DNA of 5,811 nt from Anaerolineae bacterium (GTDB lineage Bacteria > Chloroflexota > Anaerolineae > Anaerolineales > Villigracilaceae). Under the pieces are notes generated by a model that searched no databases, was not told where the DNA came from, and saw only the letters and a program-made list of their open reading frames with translations. Shown one piece after another: positions 5,700 through 5,811 of the stretch; the first letter of the stretch is position 1; each line of letters starts with the position of its first letter. The DNA lies in contig RFJH01000353.1 of the NCBI GenBank assembly GCA_003694975.1, forward strand, positions 1-5,811, in the 5' to 3' direction. A program made the position numbers and the translations under genes.

Positions 5700-5705
5700 T
5701 ATAAT
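5700..5705 (+). promoter_or_regulatory. Perfect -10 box of a promoter for the last gene
   Basis: TATAAT is a six-of-six consensus match, with a TG two bases upstream (one base off the extended -10 position). No good -35 hexamer is present: the proper place (5677-5683) is occupied by the tail of the preceding terminator. Transcription would start near 5712, giving a leader of about 25 nt that contains AGGAG (5727-5731). Confidence 0.6.
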
Positions 5706-5736
5706 GAGTGCATTCCTTGCCGAAAGAGGAGTTCAC

Positions 5737-5811
5737 ATGCCCGATCGCGCGGAGAAAACATCTACCGGTCATATCGAGGGGGTTCTGCGCAGCCTCGCCG
5801 AGTCCCCCATC
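5737..5811 (+). CDS. Unidentified protein, N-terminal 25 residues only (runs off the window)
   Basis: An open frame from ATG 5737 to the window edge with a good AGGAG (5727-5731) five bases upstream and a perfect -10 box at 5700. Its first residues are MPDRAEKTSTGHIEG and are hydrophilic, with no signal peptide or membrane helix so far. The segment VLRSLAES looks like an amphipathic helix. It does not begin like an ABC-transporter ATPase or permease, which would be the expected partner of the BMP lipoprotein upstream. Too little is visible to assign a family. Confidence 0.7.
   Translation, partial: MPDRAEKTSTGHIEGVLRSLAESPI

Noticed and set aside
4468..5772. A 434-codon open frame on the minus strand covering the BMP gene
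   Set aside because: It is antisense to a clear BMP lipoprotein gene with signal peptide and family motifs. Its translation is low-complexity and rich in G, D, V, R and L, as expected from a G+C-rich complementary strand. It also crosses the terminator and the next gene's start.

Overview
The window is about 60% G+C, densely coded bacterial DNA. It looks like an Anaerolineae-type member of the Chloroflexota. This rests on the general character of the proteins (a nucleotidyltransferase with a left-handed beta-helix tail, a membrane-anchored Holliday-junction-resolvase-like protein, an SLC45-like MFS carrier and a BMP-type lipoprotein), on sigma70-like promoters, and on the CACGGAT-type intergenic repeat. 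It is an inference; no rRNA or other phylogenetic marker is present to fix it.

Layout, left to right. Positions 1-215 hold five copies of an exact-period 43-bp tandem repeat that starts before the window edge and decays into a sixth degenerate copy. A minus-strand two-gene unit follows: a sugar-phosphate nucleotidyltransferase (1521 down to 490), then a 69-aa uncharacterised protein (487 down to 278) beginning 2 nt after the first gene's stop. A 138-bp divergent intergenic region (1522-1659) separates it from a plus-strand unit: trmD (1660-2445), a membrane-anchored PD-(D/E)xK nuclease-like gene overlapping trmD by 11 nt (2435-3007), and an MFS transporter of the sucrose/SLC45-like type 42 nt later (3050-4324). 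A 263-bp intergenic region contains a good promoter and a leader of about 129 nt for a BMP-family substrate-binding lipoprotein (4588-5622). That gene is closed by a strong intrinsic terminator (5647-5682). A new promoter and the first 25 codons of an unidentified gene (5737 onward) finish the window.

How the genes work together. There is no single pathway here. The nucleotidyltransferase would make an activated nucleotide sugar in the cytoplasm. TrmD methylates G37 of tRNAs. The MFS carrier and the BMP lipoprotein are uptake or export functions, probably for sugars or glycosides and for nucleosides respectively. The trmD/nuclease pair is the tightest coupling. trmD lies outside the rpsP-rimM-trmD-rplS arrangement common in bacteria, and its promoter geometry predicts a leaderless mRNA starting at the ATG.

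I found no CRISPR array, insertion sequence, tRNA, rRNA, phage or obvious defence system. The items most worth a second look are the nested tandem repeat, the predicted leaderless trmD promoter, the membrane-tethered nuclease-like protein coupled to trmD, and an 11-nt perfect anti-Shine-Dalgarno complement in the BMP leader with no start codon behind it.
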